This document shows positions 47,217-58,946 of a stretch of 64,000 nucleotides of DNA, piece by piece. Made by a program: the position numbers and the translations under genes. How positions within the stretch are numbered: the first letter of the stretch is position 1; each line of letters begins with the position of its first letter. The stretch is from Gnetum montanum (taxonomy: Eukaryota > Streptophyta > Gnetopsida > Gnetales > Gnetaceae). The notes below the pieces were generated by a model. That model was not told where the DNA came from. It saw only the letters and a program-made list of their open reading frames with translations, and made no database searches. Where the stretch lies: assembly GCA_015680685.1 (NCBI GenBank), contig MNCI01014407.1, positions 1,118,375-1,182,374 of the forward strand, in the 5' to 3' direction.

Positions 47217-47797
47217 GAATAATGGTTATTGCTAATGTTATACCATTTACATGGCTAAATGAGTATTTTATCATTTTCTTGTAAAATAGCCATATTTTAA
47301 GCTTTTAAAGTAAGCTTATATAGCACAACAGGACATATTTATCTTAATCTTGTATTATTATTTTGTGATTCATTATGGTTAAGTCATCTAATTTTTGTAG
47401 TCAGAAAGAGTTTGACTATTTAAATGGATAACATTGATTTGTTAACCATTGTTAATTAAATGAAAAATGAATTTTTTAATTAAGTTGACTAAAACCTTTT
47501 GGATTTGTCAAAAAAAATAGTTTTAGAATTCCTTGTAAAAAATTTATTTTTAAAATCCATAACTTAATATTGCCCATTGGAATTGAACTTGTGACCTAGA
47601 AAACTTTGTGGTTTAAAATGTTTATGTGAATTGTTATCCATAGATAACAATCATAGTTGGGAAATAAGAAGGGACCTCAACCTAAAATCCAATATTATAA
47701 ACACATATTAAGAAATAATAGCTTTGAAAAGCTCAATTACTTACGACATCTTTTTTTATTTTAAATAAAGACTAATAAACATGACCATGGAAAGATG
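47217..47797. other. AT-rich spacer between elements D and C
   Basis: No gene. On the minus strand near 47578-47612 there is a tRNA B-box-like GTCACAAGTTCAATTCC, possibly a scrap of a SINE; no A box or 3' tail was found. Confidence 0.5.
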
Positions 47798-47802
47798 GCA
47801 GT

Positions 47803-48647
47803 TGATGAGTCATGAATTTGTTGGCTACGATATCGCAGCCATGATATCGCGTACACGATATCACGTATGTGATATCACAGCCTAGACGCAATATCGCGTA
47901 TGCGATATCGCAGCTTGTCTCCTCATATATAAATAAGAGGTAGAAAAATCTAGTAGGTAGTTTTTTGGTAAGGTTTTTAAGTTTAAGTTCAGTAGTTTTG
48001 TAAAGATCCTTTGTCAATCTTCCTCTCAACCCTTTTCTCACAATGCATGCCCGCAGTGTGGTGATTGTAATTGTACAACATTCTTATTCGAGTGTGATGT
48101 ACTTGGACATGCACATGACTGGCAATAAAGATCAAGATTACTTCATCATTTTAGCTTAATTATTTACTTCTTTCTTAGTTAATATCTCTTCACCCTTATC
48201 TCCTAGTAACGCGGAATGAGTATGACTTAATCACGAGCATTCAAGTGTGACTACTTGGTAACCCAGTAGCATACTTAGACCATGCACTTGGTAATCCTAG
48301 TGGTAGTCATGCATGAGGTCCAAGATGTGTACGGATGATTAAGCAACAGATGCTCATCGCACTTAGGCTAGTTCAGATTCTCTCTCACCATCTCTCTCCT
48401 AGCTTAGTTAATATTATTTCCCATCATACCCAGGAGTAGCATTAGTGTAGGAACACATCATACACCTCACTCTAGACTAAACCATACATGACAAAGCTAA
48501 TACTAGTCCAGGTGGGAAGACAACGAGCTATGATCTACAAGTAAATGTCTAGATACCATAACTAGCTTGTCTGCGGAGTTCGACCAAATCGTATGTGAAA
48601 CACTCGTATTTGTATGGTTGAGTGTAGGGGTACCTCGCCACTCATCA
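47803..48647 (+). repeat. 5' LTR of C (845 bp)
   Basis: Ends TGATGAG and CTCATCA. The U3 array is followed by a TATA box at 47926-47935. U5 has two copies of CTTGGTAACCCAGTAG-like text near 48253-48300. The 3' third is nearly the same as in F. Confidence 0.93.
47829..47935 (+). promoter_or_regulatory. Phased GATATC array and TATA box of LTR C
   Basis: GATATC at 47829, 47843, 47857 and 47871, AATATC at 47890, GATATC at 47904: steps 14, 14, 14, 19 and 14. Most sit in a longer palindrome, GCGATATCGC, with CpG-to-TpG/CpA decay. TATATAAATA at 47926 is 17 bp after the last unit. The 3' LTR has units at 56553, 56567, 56581, 56600 and 56614, one fewer. Confidence 0.8.
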
Positions 48648-48666
48648 TTGGCACCATTGTCAGTGA
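48648..48666 (+). other. Primer-binding site of C
   Basis: TTGGCACCATTGTCAGTGA directly after the LTR; tRNA-Asp-type. Confidence 0.75.
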
Positions 48667-48788
48667 CAGTGCTAGTTATCTAGATTAGTTATATCATACA
48701 AGGTTGCTATATAGGAATTAATGATATGTCTTTTAGGAAGAAATAATTACAAAAAGTCACATACAAATTCACACATAATCTCACAACC

Positions 48789-50640
48789 ATGCCTCTCCTA
48801 CAAGACCAGGATAATGCCACATCTAGTAAGGTAATTATTAGAGAACCAATGAATTATATGACAATGAAGATTGGAGTATGCAATTTGAGATGGGAGTTTC
48901 TTATAAACATAAACGAAGGTAGCATCGTCCCAACGCACGAAAGCATAACTTACTCAATGACGATGAACCCCTACTCGCCACTACAAGCCTAACACAAATA
49001 CAACAGGCTATTTGAATCTCCTGTAGGCATCATAAAGAGAGTCATCTACCCAAGCTCGATTTAAACAACTTTCCCAATTTTTCAAGAGGTTATGACTTAG
49101 ATCCGCAACAACATTTACAAGCCTTCTACAATTCCTGTGCATGGAACAACATTGATAACGGTTGGCAAAAACTCAAGCTCTTTCCTATGACACTTGTTGG
49201 CCAAGCGAAAGTATGGTATAGATCATTAAAACCAAATTCAATATGATGTTGGCCAACAATGGTAGAACTCTTTAATGAAAGATATCAAACTTACGCAAGA
49301 GTGTTGGCCTTGAGGAAACAAATCCAAGAGTGGAAATGGGCACAACATGAACCCTTGGACATGGCCTTAGAAAGATATTATGCACTGTTAAACAACTGTC
49401 TAGGCCATGAGTTCTCCAAGGAAATGCTAATGTACCATATCATTGATGTACTTCATGATGAAACAAGAGAGATCCTAGGGATGTATGCCGAGGTCAACTA
49501 TACGAACTATGAACCCATTACTTCCAAGAGCTTATTAAACGGGTAGCAAAAGAAAAAGGAGAAATGGTTAGATGGGAGAGTGTTGAAAAACATCAACAAG
49601 ACCAAAATATCAACTTAATAGAGGTCCATAATCATGAAAAGGAGAAGTCAACCTATCTCAAGGAGGAAGAACCATCTTTTCCAGTACAATAATCATTAGA
49701 TCAAATTGAGGCAAGGATCAATAAGATGCTGGAATGGATGCATAAAAAGTGTGGGGAATATATCAATAATATTGGAGATAGAGTTTTGACAACCTGAGAA
49801 GTAGGACAAAATATCATTAGAAAATCGAAAAAAAGGGATGAAGGAAATAAGAGCTCAACTGCCAATCATACGTATGAATGTAACATTTGCCTATACGATC
49901 ACCCCAAGGGCCAATCCCCAATCTTGTTACATTTATATGAGCATTGGGGAAGCACGTTACACCTAGAGTTCGTACAAAGATATTGTGTTTGATCATAGTC
50001 ACAACAATCCCAGTCGTGGGGAAAGCCATCCCTAAACTGGAGACACCCTTCGTATCATCCGAATCCAAATGCTAATCTAGTTCAACATCCTATTTCCCCA
50101 ACCGGGTCAACATAGTCTATCTCACCACATTATTATTTTCCTCAGTGCTATCAGCCAATTTCCTCAACACAACCATTGCCTTGTGGACCTTACACTTCTT
50201 CTAAATTTCAACATTCTCATCCTTTCCCTCCTTCTACATCACCACTAGCTGTTCCTGAAGTATCCGCACCATAGCAACAACCCATGAACATTACTTGTGC
50301 TACTATTGCCAACAACAGTGAGAGACCTCATCAACATCAAAAGTGTCCCTTCTTTAGACATGACCATAGGAAGGGACAACAAAATTCTGAGGCCACTACA
50401 TTCTCCAACTCATCATAAGTCCACCACTTTGGTGCATCCTTCTCTTTGAACCCAACGCCTCGTGTCACTTTATCAAGGCCATCAATTAACAATCCAACAA
50501 CCATATGGCCCAATGAATATAGCCATGGAGAGCAACATCCCAATCCTTGCGTACCATCTTACGGTCTCAAGTATCATAGTGAGTTAACTCTTTACCAGGG
50601 AACCACATCTTATAAATTTCCCCACTACGCTTACTATAAT
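48789..50640 (+). pseudogene. Gag of C, decayed
   Basis: Starts near the ATG at 48789 (MPLLQDQDNATSS). The capsid region at 49060-49550 is broken by stops, but GWQKLKLFPMTL (about 49153-49188), AKVWYRSLKPNSI (49207-49245) and, in the open piece 49259-49546, VELFNERYQTYARVLALRKQ and RYYALLNNCLGHEFS are clear. Near 49870 a zinc-knuckle-like CNICLYDHPKGQS follows. The rest is Pro/Ser/His-rich. After 50640 the frame ends and no protease follows, unlike A2, D and E. Confidence 0.8.
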
Positions 50641-50649
50641 TAGGTGTGT

Positions 50650-52190
50650 GAACCCCAATGGGGTAAGTATGACCAAGTTTTAATATTTTCAACATGCAAG
50701 GATTGTCATCTTTCAATTATTAATCCTCGCCATGCTTAATCATTTAGTTATGGGGGATATTCCCTATTCTAATAACAAGCAGGATTAATAAATATTTTTC
50801 ATTTTCTTTAATTTTACAATTTTTTGTTTTCTAGTTTTTCATTTTTCAATTTCTTGTTTTATTTTCTTTTTGTTTGTTGTTTTATTTTTTATTTTTATTT
50901 TTTGTCTTTCTATCTTTTTATAAGTAATCTCATCTATGAATAAAACACTCATGTGGCTCATTGGTTGAGATGTGTTCTATGTTATCGAGTCTCGACTAGT
51001 AAATTATTTGGACAGTGAGCCCATTACACCCACTCATCCATTCTACAAATAAGAGGTTCTGTTCAAGGGTACAATGATATTATTGACATTCTTAAAACTT
51101 AAAATTTAAAATTAATTTTGTGTTCATTGTACCCAGAATGAGGAAGGATGAACCAAGAGGGAATGATTAGGGTGTGACATCAAGGGGACTTCCGGATTCT
51201 CTTTGGTGATGTTTGTGAGAGTTATCACATAATGTGGTTGTACTAAGATCCTTGTAGATCTAATGCAAAATGGGAGTAAGAGTAATCAAAAGGCACTCAA
51301 AAATCCAATGTTGTTCTAGGGGGTCCCACTGGAAATACATGCATCCATGCCTGAAGGTTGGTAGCTTCTCTGGATTCAGCAATCGAAAAAAAAAAAAGAG
51401 AAAAGAAAAAAAAGAGAGAGACCAAGAAAGTGCCACAAAGCAAAAATCACTCCTCCTTTGAACCAAAATGTCAAGTGATCGTACGCCTTATTGTTCTGAT
51501 ACTCTCATAGTTGCTCATCATGGGATGAAGCAATGCGATATTACTGATCAGAGGAATGGACTTGGTCCTAATCTTGGAACAACGGGTTAATGACACATTA
51601 ATCATGCTTTACACACAAGATTCATTATACCCTGGGTGAGTTACCTCATGTTCCAATCTCTACAATCCCTTCTATAGTCAGTCTCATCTCACTGTTCATG
51701 TAATTGTAGCTCAAGTCTTATGTAGCATGGAACTCTTACCTCATGCTGGTGATACCTACATGTGTGTGTTTTGTGGAACCATTGTGGATTACATTTAACC
51801 CTTCTAGTGCCTATAGACACTTTTCAGTGTGGTTACGCAAGGGCATTATAGGTTGGAACTTTCTTTGGGGAGGACCCACTTGTGTAATTTTTTGTAATTT
51901 GCACTCATAACACATCCTCCACACACAATCTATTACCCTTGGCATATTTTCAACAATATTATTTCCCTTATCACTAGCCCTCCAATTCGAACATTCCTAT
52001 TAACCATCACATAGCCCTTTTCTTTCCCTTGCCACCTAAGGCCCTTATTGATCAATTCCACACCATCATAATTTTCATGCCTTCAAAACTAGCTGAATTA
52101 CCCTAGACCCCTTTAACAACAATCTAGATGTCCTTAATTTCCATTTCAATTTTAGGAAAATCTTAAAAATTCAGTATCTTTCATTATGCC
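50650..52190 (+). other. Noncoding segment of C between gag and the internal promoter
   Basis: T-rich run at 50795-50930, purine run at 51381-51420. The text around 51150-51200 (GGTGTGACATCAAGGGGACT) matches, in reverse complement, the noncoding segment of E near 39450. So the pol deletion removed everything from the end of gag to this conserved segment. No ORF of interest. Confidence 0.6.
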
Positions 52191-52191
52191 T

Positions 52192-52235
52192 AATATCAAT
52201 AGGCCGTGATATCGCGTCCCATAAAACTATATATA
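52192..52235 (+). promoter_or_regulatory. Internal U3-like promoter of C
   Basis: AATATC (52192) and GATATC (52208, within GTGATATCGCG) precede TATATATA at 52228-52235 by 14 bases, as in C's own LTR, where the gap is 16. The core is C's GATATC, not A's ATCGAT. The step is 16 rather than 14. About 500 bases later comes the acceptor of the 3' ORF. Confidence 0.55.
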
Positions 52236-52239
52236 CGTG

Positions 52240-52240
<1 letters not shown>

Positions 52241-52270
<30 letters not shown>

Positions 52271-52271
52271 N
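52241..52271 (+). other. Run of 30 C and one N near the expected transcription start
   Basis: Begins 5 bases after the internal TATA box of C. The true length is probably unresolved in the assembly; frames running through it are meaningless. Confidence 0.9.
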
Positions 52272-52710
52272 TTACCATCATTTTTAATTGTTCATGCGAG
52301 GGAAGTCTTTCAACTTTCTCTCTACAACTTGCGATTGTGCATCCCTTGCTTTCATATCCATAACTTGCTTGCTAGTCCTCCAATTCTCATTTCATTTGAA
52401 CTTACTTGAACCCAGAGTGTTCAGCTTAGTCGTGGGGGAGGGGCACACACCAAATAGCGCATAATGTTTTTGAAATTTTTCATCACCCAAAGGACATTTT
52501 CAAGGGTAATTAGCTATGAAATTAAGGATAAGTGTATCAAAAACAATTTCATCCCCTTAGTTATATTGGAAAACTAGATTTCGAAAACCACCTAAGCAAA
52601 GAGGACTCACTATTATAATCTTTCAGGGACATTTTAATTAACGTCACACAAGGATAAAAAAATTCTATTAAAGCAAGCAGTAAGGTATGACCTAACGTTG
52701 GAAACAACTT

Positions 52711-52731
52711 TACTAACAATTGTGATTGCAG
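52711..52731 (+). other. Branch point and splice acceptor before the C 3' ORF
   Basis: TACTAAC (52711-52717), a perfect consensus branch sequence, then TGTGATTGCAG with AG at 52730-52731, then the ATG at 52732. The donor is less clear: the homologous place near 52417 reads CAGAGTGTTCAGC. Confidence 0.6.
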
Positions 52732-55700
52732 ATGTCCCCGAAATGTGGACAACAGGAAGGTCCTGCTCAAGATGGGAGTAAACAACCTAGAAGAGGTGAA
52801 GGACAAGTTCCTGTCATATAGCATGCAAAGTAGGAGGAACAATCATTTAGTATCCACCAGGAGGGCCCTACTACTGTACAATCAAGGCAGGTAGAAGGAG
52901 GAGATGTGGCAACACCTGAACAGGGACAACATCTCATGTTGCCTGAAAATTATGTTCAGGCCATCCATGAAAGGTCCATAGTCACCGCGGTGATTGTGGA
53001 ATTAAACTTTGGATCTTTCAAAGAATTTTCTCTGGAGGCCATTAGGGATCACCTCAAAGGGTCCCCATTATGGCCTATCCTCTCTGAAAGGGATGCCTGG
53101 TACTTAGGGGAAATGTACCAATTTTGGCACAACAAAGAACAAAGCACCATGGTTAACATTTGTGGTGTGACTGTGGATTTATCTATTTAGGCCATTTTAG
53201 AAGTACTAAACCTTCCAAATATAGGGCCAAAGGTTGCTCAGCTATCAACATGCTCATACCTTGATGTGCGATGAGTTTGGTTGAAAAGGGCATATGGCAA
53301 GGAGGATAAGACATTTGGGGAGTTGACGATGGAACAAAGGATCTATTTCAAAATAGGGACTTATCACCTCTTCCCCAGAAAGGGCTTAAAAAGAATTTCA
53401 ACATATGTGACAAGAGTATGTGTAGTGTTGATGGGAAAGGTTAATGCTAACCTACCTCATCTATATTTTACGAAGATTCTAAGGCTATTTGACAAACGAA
53501 AGACAGGGAAGCTTGCGTTACCCTTTCCTTGTCTTATTAGGAAGCTTAGTAGATGTGATGGCATTAGAGGATACACCAATGATGTCCTCTAAAAACCCCA
53601 AAATGCTTCATATGCAAAACTGCTAGAGCCACCAGCTACAAGGAAAATCACTGGTGAGATGTTGGGGCCAAAACAAGAAAAATAATAGATGGCAAGACCA
53701 ACTACAACTCAACTTACAGGACCCAGCCAACTTCCAAGCATGAGACCCAACTAACAACAAGAAGCAAGGCCTAGCATGGGTCAGCAAGATCAACTGCCAC
53801 CACCACTGCAAGATTACAGATTGTCGATGAGCGATCTCAGGGCCATCGCTGAGACAGTCAGTTGGGGAAGTCGTGATGATGCAAATATCTTTCGCATCAT
53901 CGACGATGCCATACAGCCCATGATTTCTTTGGATCACTTAAGGGGTGAAGTGTCCATCCAAATAAGAGGAGAGAACACTTGGTCACAACAGATATTGGGG
54001 AACGCTGCGTCCTTTCAAGTGCAATTAGAGATTGGTGAAGGGGCCACGGTGGTGGTCATGCAACACCAAGATGTAGTAGGAGCCACAAAAGTGATCATAG
54101 ACCATATTAAAGAATTGTTCAATGTTTCTATTGTGCCACCGGCAAATCTTATAGGGGCACGGGATGCTCAAACTTTGGCCGGTACCTCAATGACTCCTAT
54201 GAAACATGAGGATGTACTTGATCGATTGCTACAAATAGAACAGGTAATGACATCCTTGTTTGACATCCCTCAGGATGTTACAGTAATTCAATTAGACTTC
54301 ATTTCCACCAAGGGAAAGCTGGTCTTGACAGAGATGAGGGCTGAGCATGCAAAAGCAGAGGTGCAAAGATTACAAGAAAGGCTCGTGACCCTACAAGTAG
54401 CACAGTGGGATCCTTCTCAATTTGTTTTCGTAGACCAACTGGACACTTTCAAAACTGAGCAACTAACCAAACTATTGATGGAGAATAAGAAGGTGCTAAA
54501 AGAAAAAGAGAAGGTTGTTTAGGATGCCTCTACAGCACAAGCACAAACTTATGTGCACACTAAGGCACTCAAAGCCTTACAAGAGGAAAACAAACAACTT
54601 CTTGCTGATAACCTTCGGTTGACCTCTGTGGAGAAGCAAAAGAATGTTCTTGAAGACCATTTTCAATAGTTATGAGAACAACCAATCAGGGTCAACCAGG
54701 ATATGAACTGTTTAGCTAGGAAAAATCGAAACCTCTCGATGGAGGAGGTCCGTGCCATCCATCAGAAGATGGCTATTGAAATAAGCGCGTGGCAGAATGA
54801 GGCTAAACAACATGAGAAGCTAAAGAAGCATCCGATGCAATATCGCATCTTCCACGATATCGCATCCCCCGCGATATCGTGTACGTGATATCGCGATGCA
54901 TCGCCAAGTCTATAAATAAGAGGCAGCTCTCCCTTGTTTCTCATCTAGATCTAGACCCTTAGCAAAACTTTGGTAGTTTTTCCCCTCCAGAGATAGAATA
55001 ATTTCCATGTGCCTACAGTAGGAGCTCCAAAGTGAACGGATCTTTATTCGAGCAAATATTGTACCTGAACACAAGTTTGTGTATGGAAATAAAGATGAAA
55101 TGTTGGATAAACCTTCCAGTGCATGGACTAGGCTAAATAGGACTTTTTTATTGTTATTTATTGTTTATCATTTAAATTCCTTATTAGTTAATTAAATCTC
55201 TCTCAACCCTTCTCCCATAGTTAAGTGCATTCAGTACAACCACTTCAAGCATGTGCGTTCCGTTTGCTAATCCCAATAACGAATAGCGTTTGGTAACCAA
55301 GGTTGCATTGGTTCAAGGTGTGAATGGTAAGTGGGAACGGATGCTGATGCTAGGTTAATTAAGGCTTAGTTAGTTCGTTACAGTTAGTTAATTAGCCTCT
55401 TTACCCTTCACCTCATTAGCATAGGAGATAAAACAGAAAAGATATAAAAATCACATACCTCAGACTTACTTAACCATACAACCATGACAAATACAGGTCT
55501 GGGAAGACAAAAAATGATTAACCTTAAGTGTTCCATGAGGCATGTAGGCACTTAGTCTACGGAGTTCGACCGAATCGTGCGTGTAACGCTCGTATTCGTA
55601 TGGTTGAGTGTAGGGGTACCTTGCCACTCATCAGAGCACTTCCAGGACCAGGTGGGGATGTATAAACAGATCATTGAGAAGGAGATCCATATGGCCAAGG

Positions 55701-56335
55701 CCCACATCAATGTTCTCAGTGCTCAACACATTGACTGGTAGGCCATATTGGACACATACACATTTGCCCACCAAGCGGAAGTTAAGAACCAGGACCTACA
55801 GATCTAGGACCTTACGGAGTACATGGAGTTGGCAAACCTGTGGTATGCCAACCTTGCCATGTTAACAGCAGGGCACCCGAGAACAGAGCTCAAGCAACAG
55901 GTAGCCACCACTTATGTCAAATATGAAACAGAATTTGCAAAATGCAAGAAATTGTTGCAAAAATTAGAGATTGTAAATTTTGAACTTGAGGTGGTTAAAG
56001 CGAGCTACCAAGGGAAAAAAGGTGTCACAATAGACTTGGTTCGACTGCTCACATATTTTCAAGAGTACAGAGACAAAGCCAAAGCCTACGAGGAGGAACG
56101 GCAGGTGTTTGCAGCTTAGTACGTCAAGGTAAATAAAATGTTTCCGCAACTACCCTACCCATGGGAGGTGCCAACTCCATCAAACATTAGAACATTAGCA
56201 TGGATGACACAGGATCCTCGAACTGAGGAGGAGAAACTCCAGGCCATACTTCAACGCCATCAAGTCCCAAGACCTGGAGCACAAGATAAGGGAAAGGTAC
56301 CCATGGAGGAGCCACCACCACCAGGAACTACATGA
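52732..56335 (+). pseudogene. 3' ORF of element C, best-preserved copy, split by a solo LTR
   Basis: The frame runs from ATG 52732 to TGA 56333-56335, about 930 codons once the solo LTR is set aside, with only scattered stops. The N-terminal part is Gln/Glu-rich. The domain at 52950-53600 has SPLWPILSERDAWYLGEMYQ and PFPCLIRKLSR. A Gln/Pro linker follows, then a folded-looking region at 53776-54250, then a long Glu/Gln/Lys coiled-coil region to 56110 and a Pro-rich end. No signal peptide or membrane helix was seen. Stops are nearly all TAG at likely CAG codons (after VDLSI, EKVV, DLQI and VFAA). Function unknown; position recalls the env-like ORF of Athila. Confidence 0.75.
54831..55633 (+). 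repeat. Solo E-type LTR inside the C 3' ORF
   Basis: About 803 bp ending CTCATCA, flanked by AAGCA (54826-54830) and GAGCA (55634-55638). The reading frame resumes correctly after it, so it is a later insertion reduced by LTR recombination. Hexamers AATATC 54839, GATATC 54856, GATATC 54873 and GATATC 54887 (steps 17, 17, 14), then TATAAATA at 54911. U5 resembles E (37500-37640). The first bases read TCCGATG rather than TGATGAG. Confidence 0.85.
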
Positions 56336-56517
56336 GTTCCACCAATTTTGTAGCTATAGGATTTTCTTTTGCATTCTCTATGTTGTGTCTCAATTTTGTT
56401 CTGATTCCACACTACGATATAAATCCATTCTCATCAGTCAATAATCCCATACCTATCCACTATGTAATCAATAAAGCTTATTCTCACTTTAACTCAAGGA
56501 CAAGTTTTCATTCAGTC

Positions 56518-56526
56518 ATGGGGGTA
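56518..56526 (+). other. Polypurine tract of C
   Basis: ATGGGGGTA directly before the 3' LTR. It matches the tracts of A2, D and E. Confidence 0.7.
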
Positions 56527-57383
56527 TGATGAGTCATGAATTTGTTGGCTATGATATCGCAGCCATGATATCACATACACAATATCATAACCTAGATGCG
56601 ATATTGCGTACGCGATATGGCAGCTTGTCTCCTCATCTATAAATAAGAGGTAAACAAATCTGGGAGGCAGTTTTTTGGTAATTTTTTTAAGTTTAAGTTT
56701 AGTAGTTTTGTAGAGACCCTTTGTCAATTTTCCTCTCAACCCTTTTCTCCCAGTGCATGCCCACAGTGTGGTGATTGTAATTGTACGGCATCCTTATTCG
56801 TGTGTGACGTACTTGGACACACACATGACCGGCAATAAAGATCGGGATTACTTCATCATTGCAGCATCCACTTAGCTTAATTATTTATTTAATTGTTATT
56901 TATTGCTTTCTTAGTTAATATCTCTTCACCCTTATCTCCTAGTAACACAGAATGAGTATGACTTAATCACGATCATTCAAGTGTGACTACTTGGTAACCC
57001 AGTAGCGTACTTAGACCATGCACTTGGTAATCCCAGTGGTAGTCGTGCACGAGGTCCAAGATGTGTATGGATGATTAAGGAATGGATGCTCATCGCACTT
57101 AGGCTAGTTTAGATTCTCTCTCACCCTCTCTCTCCTAGCTTAGTTAATATTATTTCCCATCATACCCAGGAGTAGCATTAGTGTAGGAACACATCATACA
57201 CCTCATTCTAGACTAAACCATACGTGACAAAGCTAATACTAGTCCAGGTGGGAAGACAGCGAACTGCGATCTACGAGTAACTGTCTAGATACCACAACTA
57301 GCCCATCTGCAAAGTTCGATCGAATTGTGCGTGAAACGCTCATATTCGTATGGTTGAGTGTCGGGGTACCTCACCACTCATCA
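56527..57383 (+). repeat. 3' LTR of C (857 bp)
   Basis: Pairs with 47803-48647. The array has five units, the TATA box lies near 56637-56645, and the ends are TGATGAG and CTCATCA. Confidence 0.93.
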
Positions 57384-57388
57384 GCAGG

Positions 57389-58450
57389 CAACTCCATATT
57401 TTCTATAAATTAGAACATATTGTATGATATCTCAAATTTAGAAATCATCTTGTAATATCAAAGACATATAGTTAAAAAAAATTACAAACATTAATAGCTA
57501 AAGCTCAAAGGCAAAGATCCTTGAAAAACAATATACACCATTCATTCACCTTATTAAACTGAACTCTCAAAAGATGACTTGATAAGTAATTATTTTGAGT
57601 GCCTTTGTTGATCATCACCTAGAGGTACAATGCACATCCCACTAAAGCAAGGTCTTGGGAGTGTCAATAGATGAGCAAAAGCCTAACCTCTTTTGAGTGG
57701 ATGTACCCAAGCTCAAACCCATGTCTTATGACTTGAGAAACAAGCACCTTATGATCCCTCCAAGCGGTGGTCCCTAACTATTTTGAGTGTGTTTATAAGA
57801 AAAAAAATAAGAAGCAATATTTATTTATTTATTTATTTCTAAGGCAAGACAACTTAGGGCTAGTAGCATAACTCATGCCCACAAAGCAGGGTAGCAAGGT
57901 AGATGTGAAACACTAAACAAAAGGGTCCCACCACAATGCTACTCTATTATTGCCATACCTGTAAGTGGAGGCAAGAATAAGAAGCAACATTGAACAATTT
58001 TTTGGATTTTTTATTTTAATTTTTAAAGATGGGTTTACCTTTTCAAAGGTTAATGGGCAAAGAGAACTTATGTGGCTAACCCCATTTTATTGAGACAACA
58101 CATAATGATGATGGTTTCATAGAACCCCTTAAATTTAACTTCATATATAAGAAAATAGATATTCATGATGTCATGTATGAAAAATAAATAGAAACTATTA
58201 AAGGAATTTGTAAATGTTGATGTATATTATCATTTTATTGTCTGTTATTATGTCATAATAATCAACATTAGCATTGTGTATTTTTATTACATCATTCTTT
58301 TGGAAGTATCTCCATTGTGCCTTAATTCCTATGTATGACCATACATGATAGCATGCATTATACATACACCATAGTTCTTGTGAAGTTTGGCTTTGTAAAA
58401 AATTCTAAGTGCCGGTCCATACCAATAATTAAAAATAGATAAAAAAGACT
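57389..58450. other. Spacer between element C and the receptor-like gene
   Basis: No ORF. An (ATTT)n run at 57815-57838. On the minus strand near 57705-57735 there is a B-box-like ATGGGTTTGAGCTTGG, a possible SINE scrap. Otherwise AT-rich and unrecognised. Confidence 0.5.
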
Positions 58451-58946
58451 TAACGTAAAATAGACTTTGTACGTCCGGTAGAATGTTCGCGTGGAAAGTT
58501 GCAGGAAAGTATTTCAGGTCGCTGTCAACCGACGTGTACGAAGCATGGCAGTCGCGAAAATTGCGGAGTTTCTTTGCCGTTAATGGTCAAAATTCTTCCA
58601 CGTTTACATTGTTGTCTTTGTAAACAGTAGTCATATTCCAATGTATGTTGGAGTGATAGGTCATGGATGGGTAGACTCTGCAGTGTGAATAAACTGCAGT
58701 TGCAATGACAAGACGGCTAAAATCCGTCTCAAGAACTTAAATGTATTGTTTGCTTTTAAAATGTTTTTCGAGAAAGCTATATTTCCTACCTTCCTAGAAA
58801 CTTCTCACTACTTTCTTGCTTTGCTATCAGATGCTTACTTTTAGAAAGTCTGGAATCTTTTTTATTTTCCAAGAAACTTCTCCCGGCCAACAAATGCAAT
58901 AAGCAGGAACTTCGCCCTGCGCAGACAGCATGTCTGCCCAAGACAT

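Larger units (their letters stand above)
47803..57383 (+). mobile_element. Non-autonomous LTR retrotransposon C (gag plus 3' ORF, no pol)
   Basis: Plus strand, LTRs 47803-48647 and 56527-57383, flanked by GCAGT (47798-47802) and GCAGG (57384-57388), a 4 of 5 match. Primer site, gag (to about 50640), a noncoding segment, an internal TATA with GATATC motifs, splice acceptor, 3' ORF and polypurine tract are in order, but protease, RT, RNase H and integrase are missing entirely. Without the solo LTR at 54831-55633 it was about 8.8 kb. It would depend on relatives for enzymes. Confidence 0.9.

Noticed and set aside
47829-47909. CRISPR-like or satellite array
   Set aside because: Short regular units, but with no spacers; a plant LTR promoter context (TATA, LTR ends) explains the position.
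50960-51040. tRNA-like text (GTGGCTCATTGGTTGAGA, then GAGTCTCGACTAG)
   Set aside because: It resembles A and B boxes only loosely, cannot be folded into a cloverleaf, and lies inside the noncoding segment of element C.
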